Source: Candidatus Bathyarchaeota archaeon
Lineage (GTDB): Archaea > Thermoproteota > Bathyarchaeia > 40CM-2-53-6
Reading direction: 5' to 3'
Length of the DNA stretch: 5,897 nucleotides
Assembly (NCBI GenBank): GCA_005882905.1
Contig: VBBG01000201.1
Location: 1 to 5,897, forward strand
Shown here: in pieces, positions 5,251 to 5,897 of the stretch
Layout of the letters: each line of letters begins with the position of its first letter
Position numbering within the stretch: the first letter of the stretch is position 1
Notes under the pieces: model-generated
What the model was told of the DNA's origin: nothing
Database searches by the model: none
What the model saw: only the letters and a program-made list of their open reading frames with translations
Made by a program: the position numbers and the translations under genes

Positions 5251-5385
5251 GGAGGATGAAAATAGTTATTCCTTCCGCATGATACGCCAGTGAAGGGTCA
5301 ATGCCTTTCGGCAAGTTGCTGGACGGGATTGCTTGAATCAGAGGCCGTTCGTAGTTTACGAAAACGAGGGCGGAGCGTCGGTCAG

Positions 5386-5880
5386 CTAGCCTTTGAGGGC
5401 TTTGAAGACCTCTTCAGCCTTTGACATGCTAACCAGTTTTACTGTAATCGGGTCCTTCGAGCCGTTCAGTCGAATCCTGAGTACAGCGATACCGAGCCGC
5501 CACCATGCTGCAACCAGCGACGCAATAATGATGATCAGTCCTGCCATGAGGCCGAGGTCGTATGGAAAGATAGACAGTGGCAGGCGTTGAGACGTAGGAA
5601 ACCACCATATGAGGAAACTGCCTATTGCTCCGAGGACTGCGAAGGTCAGCGGAGGGATTAGGCTCTTGGTTATCAGTTCTAGAGTATTGATGTTGGATGT
5701 TGGCACGTTCATGAAATTCTCTCCTAGCGCAAACCTCTTGCCCACCAGAAGCCGGGATTCTGTCACATAGACCTGGTAGTTGACGCCGGCGCAATGGGCT
5801 AGAATGTTCTCCGGGCCAACCAGGCGCTGTAGATTGGTCAAGTCCTCTGGAGAGGAATCTACAATTTTGCGTTTTACCAT
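5386..5880 (-). CDS. Membrane protein with PH-like domain split by a two-helix hairpin
   Basis: The 164-residue product has a soluble N-terminal part (1-73) with alternating beta-like stretches (ILAHCAGVNYQVYVTESRLLVGKRF, about 26-50), two membrane segments (about 74-94 and 108-128) joined by a short Pro-rich turn, and a C-terminal part with two further strands (IAVLRIRLNG, 131-140; PITVKLV, 144-150) and a closing helix SKAEEVFKALK (153-163). Strands before and after a membrane hairpin, ending in a helix, are reminiscent of bacterial/archaeal PH-like domain proteins, so I suggest this architecture; the role is unknown. There is no signal peptide. The ATG at 5880 is preceded by GGTGA (5895-5891) at a 10-nt spacing, which supports this start. 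It is on the same strand as the HypE-like gene but separated from it by 352 bp with its own TATA box, so they are probably not co-transcribed. Confidence 0.7.
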   Translation of the reverse strand: MVKRKIVDSSPEDLTNLQRLVGPENILAHCAGVNYQVYVTESRLLVGKRFALGENFMNVPTSNINTLELITKSLIPPLTFAVLGAIGSFLIWWFPTSQRLPLSIFPYDLGLMAGLIIIIASLVAAWWRLGIAVLRIRLNGSKDPITVKLVSMSKAEEVFKALKG

Positions 5881-5890
5881 CGTGTAACTC

Positions 5891-5895
5891 TCACC
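5891..5895 (-). promoter_or_regulatory. Shine-Dalgarno of the PH-like membrane protein gene
   Basis: The minus strand reads GGGGTGAGAG ahead of the ATG; GGTGA (5895-5891) pairs with the 3' end of archaeal 16S rRNA and sits 10 nt from the start codon. It is the clearest ribosome site in the window, where most genes seem leaderless or SD-poor. Confidence 0.5.
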
Positions 5896-5897
5896 CC

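Larger units (their letters stand above)
5034..5385. other. 352-bp gene-poor spacer with hairpin, A/T palindrome and oligo-T tracts
   Basis: I see no convincing gene here. From left to right it holds the TATA box of the HypE-like gene, a GC-rich hairpin on the plus strand (CGGACA 5136-5141 with TGTCTG 5165-5170, plus an inner CGCG/CGCG pair), a near-palindrome at 5182-5202 with the perfect core AAGAATTCTT, and five T-tracts on the plus strand (5177-5180, 5197-5202, 5215-5219, 5230-5233, 5245-5250). An 80-codon minus-strand frame (5072-5314) is Lys/Arg-rich because of these tracts and looks spurious. GGAGG at 5251-5255 precedes only an 8-codon frame. Confidence 0.5.

Noticed and set aside
5072..5314. 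80-codon minus-strand open frame in the spacer right of the HypE-like gene
   Set aside because: The product is a run of Lys, Arg and Thr produced by the oligo-T tracts read in reverse, overlaps the TATA-like box of the HypE-like gene, and shows no domain or ribosome site.
1..5897. CRISPR array, insertion sequence, tRNA or phage module
   Set aside because: I found no regularly spaced repeats, no transposase-like protein, no cloverleaf with a T-loop, and no phage structural gene; the RusA-like gene alone does not establish a prophage.

Overview
The window reads as archaeal chromosomal DNA. The main evidence is an archaeal-type 7S (SRP) RNA on the minus strand with a helix 1 joining its ends, the GNAR-loop helix 6 and the conserved helix 8. 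Supporting evidence is a UPF0282 metallo-hydrolase (an archaeal family), a HypE-like AIR-synthase paralogue of the kind common in archaea, TATA-like boxes about 25-30 nt upstream of starts, and mostly short or SD-poor leaders. A mesophilic or moderately thermophilic member of the Thermoproteota/Bathyarchaeia area is a guess; nothing here fixes the taxon.

Layout. Bases 2-238 (+) hold the C-terminal end of an unrecognised protein with a final membrane segment; its last codons run antisense into the 3' arm of the SRP RNA (about 192-519, minus). A TATA-like box at 543-550 fits the SRP RNA promoter and could also serve the gene on the other side. Bases 620-1186 (+) encode a RusA-like Holliday-junction resolvase with an acidic N-terminal extension. 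Its stop overlaps the stop of the convergent UPF0282 gene (minus, 1183 to at least 2112 and probably to 2148). An 88-residue double-CxxC zinc protein (2319-2585, +) follows, then a possible 43-residue small ORF (2670-2801, +) just ahead of a 12-helix MFS transporter (2820-4043, +). The MFS gene is convergent with, and overlaps by 9 bp, the HypE-like gene (4035-5033, minus). A 352-bp gene-poor stretch (5034-5385) holds a TATA-like box, a GC hairpin, an A/T palindrome and five oligo-T tracts. The window ends with a 164-residue membrane protein that resembles a PH-like domain (5386-5880, minus).

The genes do not form one pathway. They look like a compact housekeeping neighbourhood: protein targeting (SRP RNA), DNA recombination or repair (RusA-like), metal-dependent hydrolysis (UPF0282), solute transport (MFS) and an ATP-dependent AIR-synthase-type enzyme of unknown substrate. 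I see no CRISPR array, insertion sequence, tRNA or phage structural gene. The points most worth a second look are the RusA-like protein in an archaeal setting, the UPF0282 reading frame whose conserved N-terminus lies upstream of every ATG/GTG/TTG, and the coding/SRP-RNA antisense overlap.
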